NCBI GenBank assembly: GCA_948470065.1
Contig: CAOKNO010000015.1
Span: 1 to 44,452 of the forward strand
DNA from: an uncultured Eubacterium sp.
GTDB taxonomy: Bacteria; Bacillota; Clostridia; Lachnospirales; Lachnospiraceae
DNA: 44,452 nt
Reading direction: 5' to 3'
Below, one piece after another: positions 16,677 to 24,525 of the stretch. Within the stretch, counting starts at the first letter, position 1. Each line of letters opens with the position of its first letter. Position numbers and translations under genes: made by a program. Below the pieces are notes generated by a model that was not told the origin of the DNA, searched no databases, and saw only the letters and a list, made by a program, of their open reading frames with translations.

Positions 16677-17876
16677 TTAGTTATTCACAATCTCGGTAAT
16701 GCGCACGCCAAAGCATTCTTCAATTACCACAACCTCGCCCTTGGCCACATATTTTCCATTTACCAACACGTCAATCGGCTCCCCTGCAATCTTATTCAGT
16801 TCTATAATCGTCCCTGGGGCAAATTCCAAAATATCATGGATCACTTTGCTAGTCCTTCCCAATTCTACGGTAACTTCCAGCGGCACATCCATAATCAGCC
16901 CAATATTCTCTTGCTGGGCGATCGGATCATAATCCCCCGTAAAGGACTGGAACTGCGCCGGCTGCACGTTGACTGGCTGCTGCGTATACATCGGCATCTG
17001 CTGCGGCATACCCTGCATCGGCATCATCCCAGGCTGCATTGGCATACCCTGCATCGGCGCTTGCTGCGGCATACCTAGCATCGGCGTAATCGGCTGCGAC
17101 GGCATTGCCCCTTGCTGTGCAGGCATTGGCTGTGGCGTCGGGGCGCTTGGCGCCGGCTCTTGCGGCGTTTCTGCCGGGGCAGGAGATTCCGTAGACATCC
17201 CCTGGGACAACGCTGCACACATTTCTTTTGCAAAGGAAAATGGATATAGCTGCATAATCTCACTGTTTACCAGATTCTCAATTTCCATCCGGAACGAGAT
17301 CTTAACAAATGGTCCCGTCAAAAAGGCGTCAATATCTGCTGGATCCAAATCATCCTTCAAATCCACCAGATCCGCAGAAGGCGGGCTGATGTCAATCATC
17401 TTGTTCAGCATAGACGACAAAGAGGTCGCTGCGCTTCCCATCATCTGGTTCATAGCTTCGCTGATCGCGCTTAAATGAAGTTCACTGATCTCAGCGTCTT
17501 CCACATTGTCCCCATTGCCGCCCATCATTAGGTCAGTAATTACTTTTACATCGTGTTCCCGCAGTACAAGCAGGTTGCTTCCATCTAAGCCTACCGTATA
17601 GGCAATCTGGATAAAGACACAAGGCCGCTCATAAGCGTCGACAATATCTTCCCATGTGCCAACCGTAACGACAGGAGTGGAAATATCCACCTTGTGGTTA
17701 ACCAAGGAAAATAATGTAGTAGCCGCCGTTCCCATGCTGATATTGGAAATTTCACCGATAATATCAATCTCTTCCGACGTCAGCCCGTCTTCCTGCTTCC
17801 CATCACTGGTAAAATCACCATCGGGCTCACTATTCAGCAGGGCGCTGATTTCTTCCTGTGATAAAACTCCGTCCAT
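16677..17876 (-). CDS. fliY: Motor switch phosphatase FliY (CheC-like/FliN fusion)
   Basis: FliY is a C-ring protein that also dephosphorylates CheY-P. The 399-residue product has an N-terminal CheY-binding peptide (VLSQEEISALL, 4-14), a CheC-like domain with two active-site pairs (Glu42/Asn45 in GEISNISMGTAATT, and a second in SEAMNQMMGSAATS), a long Pro/Met/Gln/Gly linker with GMPQQ-like repeats (about 225-310), and a C-terminal FliN/SpoA domain (about 320-399) including VPLEVTVELGRTSKVIHDIL. The ATG is 4 bases after the fliM stop. The linker is longer and more methionine-rich than in B. subtilis; it probably varies freely in length. Confidence 0.96.
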   Translation of the reverse strand: MDGVLSQEEISALLNSEPDGDFTSDGKQEDGLTSEEIDIIGEISNISMGTAATTLFSLVNHKVDISTPVVTVGTWEDIVDAYERPCVFIQIAYTVGLDGSNLLVLREHDVKVITDLMMGGNGDNVEDAEISELHLSAISEAMNQMMGSAATSLSSMLNKMIDISPPSADLVDLKDDLDPADIDAFLTGPFVKISFRMEIENLVNSEIMQLYPFSFAKEMCAALSQGMSTESPAPAETPQEPAPSAPTPQPMPAQQGAMPSQPITPMLGMPQQAPMQGMPMQPGMMPMQGMPQQMPMYTQQPVNVQPAQFQSFTGDYDPIAQQENIGLIMDVPLEVTVELGRTSKVIHDILEFAPGTIIELNKIAGEPIDVLVNGKYVAKGEVVVIEECFGVRITEIVNN

Positions 17877-17880
17877 AATT

Positions 17881-18861
17881 TCATTGCTCCTCTCTGATCA
17901 CTGATGTAACTCTTACTGCGTAATGATCGCCGGAAGCACCGGGCAAGGCAGTAAATTTCTTGATATTACCAACATATACATTCAGCTCATCTTCTAATTT
18001 TGTATCCAAACGGATAATATCTCCTACCTGAAGATTTATAAAATCATTCACTGTAATGGCGCTCTGCCCCAGGACTGCCTTCACAGGCATTGGCGCTCTG
18101 GAAATCAGGTTCTCCATAAGCTCCGCATATTCCTCAGCATCCTGTTCCTGCATCGTAGAAAACCAATACTTCGTATTCAGCTTATCCATTACATCTTCCA
18201 GTGTTATATAGGGCAGGCACATATTCATCCTGCCTTCCACATCCCCAATCTTAATCTTGATTGTGATAACCGCAACCATCTCGCTTGGGGCAATAAACTG
18301 CGCAAACTGGGAATTTGTCTCAATCCGCTCCAGCCTAGGATGGATTTCCATTACATTCTTCCAAGGCTCCCGCAAAAGGTTGATACAGACGTTCATAATA
18401 CGTTCGATGATCAGCAGTTCAATCTCCGAAAACTCCCTTTCGCGTTCCAACGGCTCCCCTACCCCGCCGAGCATACGGTCTACAATGGTATATCCAAGAT
18501 TTGACGCCAGTTCTATCACAATATTGCCTGGCATCGGTGAAAAATTGACAATCCCAAGAAGCACCGGATTTGACATCGCATTGGAAAACTCGGAATAAAT
18601 CACCGCTTCTGAACTCATAACCTCTACCTGGACATTCTTCCGAAGGTATCCGGGAAGGTTCGTAGAGAGCAGCCGTCCGTAATTTTCAAATATAATCTCC
18701 ATGGTCCTAAGATGTTCCCTAGAAAACTTCGATGGCCGCGCAAAATCGTAATTTTTCAGCGGCTTATCTTTGTTCTCTTTCATCTCATCTGCATCCAGCT
18801 CCCCGCTGCTCAAGGCGTTCAGCAGGCTGTCTATCTCACTCTGCGACAAGACATCGCTCAT
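17881..18861 (-). CDS. fliM: Flagellar motor switch protein FliM
   Basis: FliM is the middle C-ring protein that binds CheY-P and transmits it to FliG. The 326-residue product has the N-terminal CheY-P-binding motif VLSQSEIDSLLNAL (4-17), a middle domain starting FARPSKFSREHLRTMEIIFE (with GGxG-like MLGGVGEPLE) and a C-terminal SpoA domain (about 245-326). It follows fliL after 81 bases and precedes fliY with no gap. Length and motifs are normal. Confidence 0.97.
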   Translation of the reverse strand: MSDVLSQSEIDSLLNALSSGELDADEMKENKDKPLKNYDFARPSKFSREHLRTMEIIFENYGRLLSTNLPGYLRKNVQVEVMSSEAVIYSEFSNAMSNPVLLGIVNFSPMPGNIVIELASNLGYTIVDRMLGGVGEPLEREREFSEIELLIIERIMNVCINLLREPWKNVMEIHPRLERIETNSQFAQFIAPSEMVAVITIKIKIGDVEGRMNMCLPYITLEDVMDKLNTKYWFSTMQEQDAEEYAELMENLISRAPMPVKAVLGQSAITVNDFINLQVGDIIRLDTKLEDELNVYVGNIKKFTALPGASGDHYAVRVTSVIREEQ

Positions 18862-18942
18862 TTTCCCTCACCACCTGACATTTATACTTTAGTTCTATTT
18901 TCATGAAAGCAACGGCCAAAGAGCCGGATGCCTTACTGCTTG

Positions 18943-19485
18943 CTACTGGCCGCCGCCGGACTGTTGTTCATAATTATAAATCGGGAAGGTCACGCTTACG
19001 ATAAAATCAGAATCATACATCTTACGGAGGCTCTTTACTACCTCGTCTTTCAGTTCTTCCTTGTTATCCCTTAAATCATCCAGCGTATGAGAGGAGATGA
19101 TACGGTTCAGTTCATCTTTGATCAGGGATTCCTTTGCGGTGATCCCTTCCGCGCCATACGTCTTATACCCTTCATTCTTCGTATCCATAGCGATAGACAA
19201 CGAAATTACGGCAAACCCTTTCCTTCCGTCCTCGGTATCCTTCAGGTTAACGGTGATGCTCTGCCCGCTTGCAATTTCAATCATCTCAAGCTGCTCCATC
19301 GGCACATTGATGGTGGCGTTGTCTTTTCCGCCTTCTAATTCCAGGTCAATGGCGGAGCATACCTTTGTGATCAGATCATTTGCCTTCTGGGACTGTGGCA
19401 CAATAGAAATCATCAGGATAGCCGTAAGCGCCACGTTGGTAATTACCAATGCCAGAATTAAAACACTCATTAAATTCTTCTTCAT
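18943..19485 (-). CDS. fliL: Flagellar basal-body-associated protein FliL
   Basis: FliL is a single-span membrane protein that surrounds and supports the stator units. The 180-residue product has one N-terminal membrane helix (about 7-28), and an extracytoplasmic domain with KDTEDGRKGFAVISLSIAMD and the FliL-type sequence ELNRIISSHTLDDLRDNKEE. It ends in a Gln/Gly-rich tail. AAAGGAATG precedes the ATG. It follows motB by 13 bases, fitting its link to the stator. Confidence 0.9.
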   Translation of the reverse strand: MKKNLMSVLILALVITNVALTAILMISIVPQSQKANDLITKVCSAIDLELEGGKDNATINVPMEQLEMIEIASGQSITVNLKDTEDGRKGFAVISLSIAMDTKNEGYKTYGAEGITAKESLIKDELNRIISSHTLDDLRDNKEELKDEVVKSLRKMYDSDFIVSVTFPIYNYEQQSGGGQ

Positions 19486-19498
19486 TGCACATTCCTTT

Positions 19499-20353
19499 CT
19501 AATTCGAGTTGTACGAATTGTAAATTTTTACTTCCACCCTCCGGTTCCTAGCCCGGCCTTCCGGGGTGGAATTATCGGCTACGGGCTTATATTCCCCGCA
19601 TCCGGTCGCACGTATCTTATCTGCACCCAGGGATGAATTTCCCAATATGTAATCTTTTACTGCAAACGCACGGTATGCAGACAGCACGTCATTGTTCTCA
19701 TATTTCGCATTGCTGATGGGGACGTTATCGGTATGCCCCTCTATATCAATCAGATTGCTGTCGTATTTCTCTAAGAGAAGCGACAGCTTATTCACCAGGT
19801 TAAGCGCATCCTCACGGATCTGCGACTGCCCGGAATCAAACAGCAGCGCGCCGTTCAAGGTCAACAGGACATACTGTGCATTGACGTCCACCTCCACCTT
19901 ATCGGCAATCATCTGCTCGGCCAGCTTCCGTTCCAGTTCCTCCGCCATCTCTTCTGACTCTGCTAAAGCAGCGTCCTTATATTCTTCTTTCAGCGCTTCC
20001 TCTGATTCTTTTTCCTCTGAATCTTTTTCCTCTCCATCTGTTTCCAGGTTCTCCTTACCCGCATTTTCTATGCTGCTGGAGTTCGCTTCCGGCTTATAGT
20101 ATTCGTCCAAAAGCAAAAACTGGCTAATCCCCGAAGAAACCATCTGTCCATCCCCCACAGAAGATCCGCCTGCCGGCAGGACGCTGAAGCTGTGCTCTAA
20201 AGACTGGACTAAGGCTTCAAATTTGTCGACATCCACAGAAGACATAGAGAACAGCAATACGAAGAAACAAAGCAGAAGGTTCATCAAATCCGCAAAGGTG
20301 TCAATCCAAGAGCCACCGGACGGACCATCATCTTGTTTTCTCCTCTTCGCCAC
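19499..20353 (-). CDS. motB: Flagellar stator protein MotB
   Basis: MotB anchors the proton-driven stator to peptidoglycan and carries the ion-binding Asp. The 284-residue product has a single membrane helix (about 23-42) with Asp22 at its start (TFADLMNLLLCFF), an acidic linker of about 50 residues (about 85-140) and an OmpA-like peptidoglycan-binding domain (about 155-280: IEGHTDNVPISNAKY, RARNRRVEVKI). The start is a GTG with GGAGGTGAGG upstream, overlapping the motA stop by one base. The Asp with neighbouring hydrophobic residues is seen in both proton and sodium motors, so the ion is not decided. Confidence 0.97.
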   Translation of the reverse strand: MAKRRKQDDGPSGGSWIDTFADLMNLLLCFFVLLFSMSSVDVDKFEALVQSLEHSFSVLPAGGSSVGDGQMVSSGISQFLLLDEYYKPEANSSSIENAGKENLETDGEEKDSEEKESEEALKEEYKDAALAESEEMAEELERKLAEQMIADKVEVDVNAQYVLLTLNGALLFDSGQSQIREDALNLVNKLSLLLEKYDSNLIDIEGHTDNVPISNAKYENNDVLSAYRAFAVKDYILGNSSLGADKIRATGCGEYKPVADNSTPEGRARNRRVEVKIYNSYNSN

Positions 20354-21150
20354 TATTCCTCACCTCCGGCCGAATCCAAAACGTTCTCACGCATCTTCGG
20401 AGACAGGAAGGATTTTAATTTTTCTTCAATGACACGCGGGTTCTCCCCTGCCTGGATAGACAGAAGCCCTTCCACGGTAATCTCCTTTATCCGAAGTTCT
20501 TCATCATTATTCACTTGCAATTTTGCTGCGGTAGGCGTACAAAGCCAGTTAGAAATCAAAGAACCATACAATGTTGTAACCAACGCAACCGCCATCGCAG
20601 GCCCGATGGTAGTCGGGTCGTCTAACTTCGCCAACATGTTAATCAGACCGATCAACGTACCGATCATACCCCAGGCAGGCCCTAAGGAACCCCACCTCTG
20701 CCAAAAGCCGATATTTACCTTATGGCGTTCTTCCACGCTGATCAAATCTGCTTCCATAATCCCTCTTACCAATTCAGGGTCGGTACCATCAACGACCAAC
20801 ATAACACCTTTTTTCAGGAATTCATCTTCAATTCCATTGGCAGCTTCTTCTAATGCAAGAAGCCCTTCCTTCCTTGCTATATTCGACAAATCAATAATAT
20901 GCCTGATGACTTCCCCTACGTCCGCCTTCGGCGACTGGAACGTCAGAAGAATGGATTTTAACCCATTGATAAAATCCGCAAGCTTATGGGCTGCAAGCGT
21001 ACTCGCCAATGAACCCCCAATTGTAATTACGATGGACGGCCCGTCAATAAAGTCCCTGACCAGGTTCCCGTTCCCACTAATTACACCAAATACAAACATT
21101 ACAACTCCAAGTATAATTCCCGTTATAGATGCTATATCCAATTTTGCCAC
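20353..21150 (-). CDS. motA: Flagellar stator protein MotA
   Basis: MotA is the ring-forming stator subunit that pushes on FliG. The 265-residue product has four membrane helices (about 9-24, 38-55, 155-177, 188-208), the cytoplasmic loop between helices 2 and 3, and the family stretch GMIGTLIGLINMLAKLDDP with IGPAMAVALVTTLYG. The start may be the GTG at 21150 or a TTG 9 bases later (giving MDIASITG, closer to typical MotA starts, with AGGTGG 5 bases upstream). motA and motB lie inside this operon, unlike in B. subtilis, where they form a separate unit. Confidence 0.96.
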   Translation of the reverse strand: MAKLDIASITGIILGVVMFVFGVISGNGNLVRDFIDGPSIVITIGGSLASTLAAHKLADFINGLKSILLTFQSPKADVGEVIRHIIDLSNIARKEGLLALEEAANGIEDEFLKKGVMLVVDGTDPELVRGIMEADLISVEERHKVNIGFWQRWGSLGPAWGMIGTLIGLINMLAKLDDPTTIGPAMAVALVTTLYGSLISNWLCTPTAAKLQVNNDEELRIKEITVEGLLSIQAGENPRVIEEKLKSFLSPKMRENVLDSAGGEE

Positions 21151-21201
21151 CTACCCTTTTCATCCATGAACTTAATTTCTATCCGTAGATTTATTGATAA
21201 A

Positions 21202-21414
21202 TTATTGATGCTCCTGCAGCCAGGGAAGCCCTGACGCTGCGATTTCTTTCTTGTATAATATTACTAAATTTTTTACTTCTTGTCTACGCTCTTTTACAAT
21301 TATTTTTTTCCCCGTCACCAAGGATAACACTGTATCTGGCGTTTCCTCCACGCTTTCAATCAATTCTGCATTTACCAGGATATTCGTGCCGTTCAGTTTC
21401 GTCACTTCAATCAT
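21202..21414 (-). CDS. flbD: FlbD/SwrD-family small flagellar protein
   Basis: The 70-residue product starts MIEVTKLNGTNILVNAELIE and continues with SVEETPDTVLSLVTGKKIIV, the full FlbD/SwrD family pattern. In B. subtilis SwrD raises flagellar power (torque) through the stator. Here the gene sits directly in front of motA and motB (51 bases), which fits that role. AGAGGTG precedes the ATG. It is separated from flgE by a strong stem-loop with a -10-like element. Confidence 0.93.
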   Translation of the reverse strand: MIEVTKLNGTNILVNAELIESVEETPDTVLSLVTGKKIIVKERRQEVKNLVILYKKEIAASGLPWLQEHQ

Positions 21415-21449
21415 GGGGCTTCACCTCTCACTATGCCGCGTCCTATGAC

Positions 21450-21458
21450 ATTATAGCA
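21450..21458 (-). promoter_or_regulatory. Possible extended -10 promoter before flbD-motAB
   Basis: TGC followed by TATAAT on the minus strand (TATAAT at 21450-21455) makes an extended -10 element, 36 bases before the flbD ATG. No good -35 is visible at 16-18 bases. It lies right after the stem-loop between flgE and flbD, so it could give the stator genes a start of their own. Confidence 0.35.
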
Positions 21459-21506
21459 TATCTTGGGGAACTAGTACAGTATTCATTTCTTAATTCCCCA
21501 AGATAT
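21458..21506 (-). other. Strong stem-loop between flgE and flbD
   Basis: ATATCTTGGGGAA (21494-21506 read on minus) pairs perfectly over 13 bp with TTCCCCAAGATAT (21458-21470), loop 23 bases. It starts 23 bases after the flgE stop. No T-run follows, so it is more likely an RNA processing or 3'-end stabilising element than a full terminator. Confidence 0.65.
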
Positions 21507-21528
21507 ATGCCATACTAGATTCTCTTAA

Positions 21529-23151
21529 TTATCGTTTCAGGTTAATCAATTCTTCCAGAAGGGTATCGGAAGTCGTGATAATCCTGGAGTTCGCCTGGAA
21601 GCCCCTCTGGGTAGTAATCATTTCCGTAAACTCGTTCGATAAGTCTACATTGGACATTTCCAACACGCCGCTGGAGATCTTCCCGCCGTCGGAATTTACT
21701 TCTTTCCCGATTCCATCAAACTCCCCAGAGTTCAATGTCGTCCGGTAGCAGTTGTCGCCAATCTTCTCCAGACCTGCTGGGTTCGGGAATGTGGCTACTG
21801 CAATCTGGCCTAAAAGTTCGCTGTTCCCGTTGTCATACGTACCGAAAATCTTCCCTGTTTCATCTACCTGAAGGCCAATCAGCTTCCCAAGGCGCCGCCC
21901 TGTCCCTTGTGTGGCATCGTTTGCCGCACCCTTTAAGATATCCAGGGTATTGCTGCCGCCGTTATCATAATTCTTTGTCTGGGTAAAATCCACATTGATG
22001 TTCCGGAACTGTGTCCCGAGCGCCGACATCTTAAGCACTACAGATTCTACGCCTTCCTGCCCTACGTAGTTGAACATACCTGCATTCGGCTCCCCTTCAT
22101 TAAAATCCAGGGTATAGCCATACAAGGTTTCCGTATAGCCAAATGTTGCGGAATCACCGTTTGCCGCTGTGACAGAGCTTGCCGGATCGTAATATTGCTG
22201 CACCTGCGCCTCGGAAACCCCGAACATGGAACTAACCGTATATTCCTTGCCCGTATTCTCTGCTACGTATTTGTAATTTGCCGCATCGTATGTCATACGG
22301 TTGCCGTCTGCATCATAAAACTCATTGTTCCGGTATGTAAAGCCTTCCGCCAGGGCATAACTCCTGTCAACGTTCGTAGGTTCACCGAAAATATTCGTCA
22401 TCGTATTGTTCGGGTCTGCATCCAGGTAGTCCTGGAGGATGGAGTGGTCAGAAGAATCCACGATATCCTTAAGCTCTACCGTATATGTCTTTGTATCTTG
22501 GTTTACCGTCTTAATTGCAAACTTTGCAGAGTAAGAATAACCCAAAGCGTCATAGAACGTCAGGCTCATCGTATAGCCTTCATCCGAATTTACCTGGACG
22601 TTTTTCGCATCCAGGACGCCGCCGCAAGTTGCTTCTGTCGTTGGCTCTGGCGGGGAAGTCTGGTTCTTTTCTGTCATAATCGCCAGCTTGGAAACTGCGT
22701 CCCTGCGGATTTCCCCGGTCGCCGGATCCACCTGCCATCCCATTACGTTATAGCCCGTTGTCTTTGTCACAAGGTTGCCGGCTCCATCAACGCCGAACGC
22801 CCCTGCCTTTGTAAACAGGTTCTCAGACCCATTGTTTACAATAAAGAACGAATCCCCTGTAATCCTTAAGTCCCATCCGTCCCCGGTCGTCTGTGTAGAA
22901 CCTGGGGTAGTAATGTTTACCGAGGTAGAACCCGTTGTTACGCCAAGACCGATCTGCTTGGCGTTCACGCCGCCCTTCGTTGCAGTCGCCCCGGATGGGT
23001 TTGATATATTCTGGTACATAATTTCACTGAATGCCGTACTGGATGACTTAAACGCAACGGTATTTACGTTTGCAATATTATTACCAATTACATCCATCTT
23101 TGTCTGGTGCGTCTTCAATCCTGACACGCCAGAATACAATGCTCTCATCAT
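21529..23151 (-). CDS. flgE: Flagellar hook protein FlgE
   Basis: FlgE is the hook subunit, exported through the flagellar channel. The 540-residue product has the N-terminal axial motif MMRALYSGVSGLKTHQTKMD with NNIANVNTVAFK, a large variable middle (about 90-430), and the C-terminal axial motif FTEMITTQRGFQANSRIITT ending in LLEELINLKR. The start is the first of two ATGs (23151), with GGAGGT 9 bases upstream; the open frame extends 48 bases further up without a good site. It is longer than the E. coli hook protein (about 400) but within the range for Clostridia. Confidence 0.96.
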   Translation of the reverse strand: MMRALYSGVSGLKTHQTKMDVIGNNIANVNTVAFKSSSTAFSEIMYQNISNPSGATATKGGVNAKQIGLGVTTGSTSVNITTPGSTQTTGDGWDLRITGDSFFIVNNGSENLFTKAGAFGVDGAGNLVTKTTGYNVMGWQVDPATGEIRRDAVSKLAIMTEKNQTSPPEPTTEATCGGVLDAKNVQVNSDEGYTMSLTFYDALGYSYSAKFAIKTVNQDTKTYTVELKDIVDSSDHSILQDYLDADPNNTMTNIFGEPTNVDRSYALAEGFTYRNNEFYDADGNRMTYDAANYKYVAENTGKEYTVSSMFGVSEAQVQQYYDPASSVTAANGDSATFGYTETLYGYTLDFNEGEPNAGMFNYVGQEGVESVVLKMSALGTQFRNINVDFTQTKNYDNGGSNTLDILKGAANDATQGTGRRLGKLIGLQVDETGKIFGTYDNGNSELLGQIAVATFPNPAGLEKIGDNCYRTTLNSGEFDGIGKEVNSDGGKISSGVLEMSNVDLSNEFTEMITTQRGFQANSRIITTSDTLLEELINLKR

Positions 23152-23182
23152 AACGAAATGACCTCCTATTCCTATTTGCCGT

Positions 23183-23210
23183 ATGGCCCCTTCTGTCATT
23201 CCAGGGCCAT
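23183..23210 (-). other. Stem-loop upstream of flgE
   Basis: ATGGCCC (23183-23189) and GGGCCAT (23204-23210) form a 7-bp stem in the 80-base gap between the TIGR02530-type gene and flgE. No T-run. It might affect hook mRNA stability. Confidence 0.35.
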
Positions 23211-23231
23211 GCTGCCTCCTGTTGGGTCCGG

Positions 23232-23627
23232 CTACATAATTACGGCTCCATCAATATTTGTATAAATATGCGCCTCCGCCTCCGTCCGGTCCATTGCCGT
23301 CACTACGGTCTTATTCGGCACATTTACAATAAATGAAAAAGTATCTACAATGACAAGCGGCTCTTTCAGCCCCTTTTCTTCTGCCTTTTCCGCCCCTGTT
23401 TCCAAGCGTTCCTTCTGTTCGGTAGATAGTTCAATGTTCCGATCCTGCAGGCGCATAGACGCATGCTTAGAAAATTTCAGGACAGGGCTGCCCTCGGCCG
23501 ACTGCTTCTGGTTCAGGATATCTACAAAAGATAATTCCGCCCCTGCCGCCGCTTTCTGGCTGTTCTGCTTCAGATATTGGCCTGTAACTTGTTCAATAGA
23601 AGAGAATTGATTTGAAATCTTATTCAT
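23232..23627 (-). CDS. Flagellar operon protein of the TIGR02530 type
   Basis: The 131-residue product contains LKFSKHASMRLQDRNIELST followed by a long helix and PLVIVDTFSFIVNVPNKTVV with TAMDR, the pattern of the small flagellar-operon family known as TIGR02530, found between flgD and flgE in many Firmicutes. The middle resembles a short helical substrate-like protein; no catalytic residues, no membrane segment. The ATG has GGGAGAGATAATT upstream. Its biochemical role is not known to me; the position suggests hook assembly. Confidence 0.85.
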   Translation of the reverse strand: MNKISNQFSSIEQVTGQYLKQNSQKAAAGAELSFVDILNQKQSAEGSPVLKFSKHASMRLQDRNIELSTEQKERLETGAEKAEEKGLKEPLVIVDTFSFIVNVPNKTVVTAMDRTEAEAHIYTNIDGAVIM

Positions 23628-23671
23628 AATTATCTCTCCCTTCCCAGCTTCCGTGCTGCTCCTTCCTCTGC

Positions 23672-24427
23672 TTACTTCTTCGAGGCGTCGTCCTTGTTCT
23701 CTTCGTTATCGGCTCCTTCTGTCTTATCGTCTTCCTCAGGCTTATCTGGATCTATCTTATCATCCGAATCCCCGCCAGCGCTCTCCACCAGCTCGTTCAT
23801 TTTCTTTATCAAGGCTTCCATCTTCTCTAACGATTCGCTGTAGTATTTCTTAATGTAGGATTTCTGGTAAGACGTCAGGCTGTTATAAGCCTTCACAATA
23901 ATGCTCAGATCCTCTTTGTCCTGCAAGGTCAGCCTGTTCACGGAAGGCATATCGTCGATTGCCTCTTTAAATCCTTCTGCAAGCTCAATCGCATCCATAT
24001 AATCGCTGTCGATTACCTGGTAGAGATCGTCCACATTATACAGGTTTCCGTCGATTGAAACATAGGTCTTGCCATTTTCCCGTTCGATATAATCTACTCT
24101 CCCGGCCACAAACGATGTGTCCCCTGTTTTGCCCGTCACCCTCATAATCACATCTTTCCCTACCAGGTTGCTGGCATGGGTCGACGTCATGGTGGCGTTC
24201 AGGTTCTGCATTTCCTCCAATGAGGAGAAGGTCGCCAACTGTGAGATATACTCTGTATTCGACGTCGGCTCCAATGGATCCTGGTACTTCATCTGCGCTA
24301 CCAAAAGCTGCAGGAAGGCTTCTTTGTCCAAGGAACTGTTGCTCGTCTTTTTATCCGCAGACAAGGAATTTGAGGACGCAGAAGTATCGACGATTTCCCC
24401 ATCCTTTACGGGTATCATTACTGCCAT
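23672..24427 (-). CDS. flgD: Hook-capping protein FlgD with extra C-terminal helical domain
   Basis: FlgD caps the growing hook so FlgE subunits can add. The 251-residue product has the FlgD N-terminal pattern (DKEAFLQLLVAQMKYQDPLE, then PTSNTEYISQLATFSSLEEM, 34-73) and a small beta domain (about 88-140). Residues about 146-216 form an added helical unit, with MPSVNRLTLQDKEDLSIIVK and AYNSLTSYQKSYIKKYY, which resembles three-helix repeats of Firmicute surface proteins. Residues 218-251 are a Lys/Asp/Glu tail. This extension is unusual for FlgD. AAAGGAG precedes the ATG. Confidence 0.94.
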   Translation of the reverse strand: MAVMIPVKDGEIVDTSASSNSLSADKKTSNSSLDKEAFLQLLVAQMKYQDPLEPTSNTEYISQLATFSSLEEMQNLNATMTSTHASNLVGKDVIMRVTGKTGDTSFVAGRVDYIERENGKTYVSIDGNLYNVDDLYQVIDSDYMDAIELAEGFKEAIDDMPSVNRLTLQDKEDLSIIVKAYNSLTSYQKSYIKKYYSESLEKMEALIKKMNELVESAGGDSDDKIDPDKPEEDDKTEGADNEENKDDASKK

Positions 24428-24525
24428 ATGGTTTCTCCTTTCTATTCTTAATATAGTTTATAGTATCTGCCCTTATTTGTGCCTTTCTTTTGATTCTTCC
24501 TCTGGCTCTTATGCCAGGAGTATGC

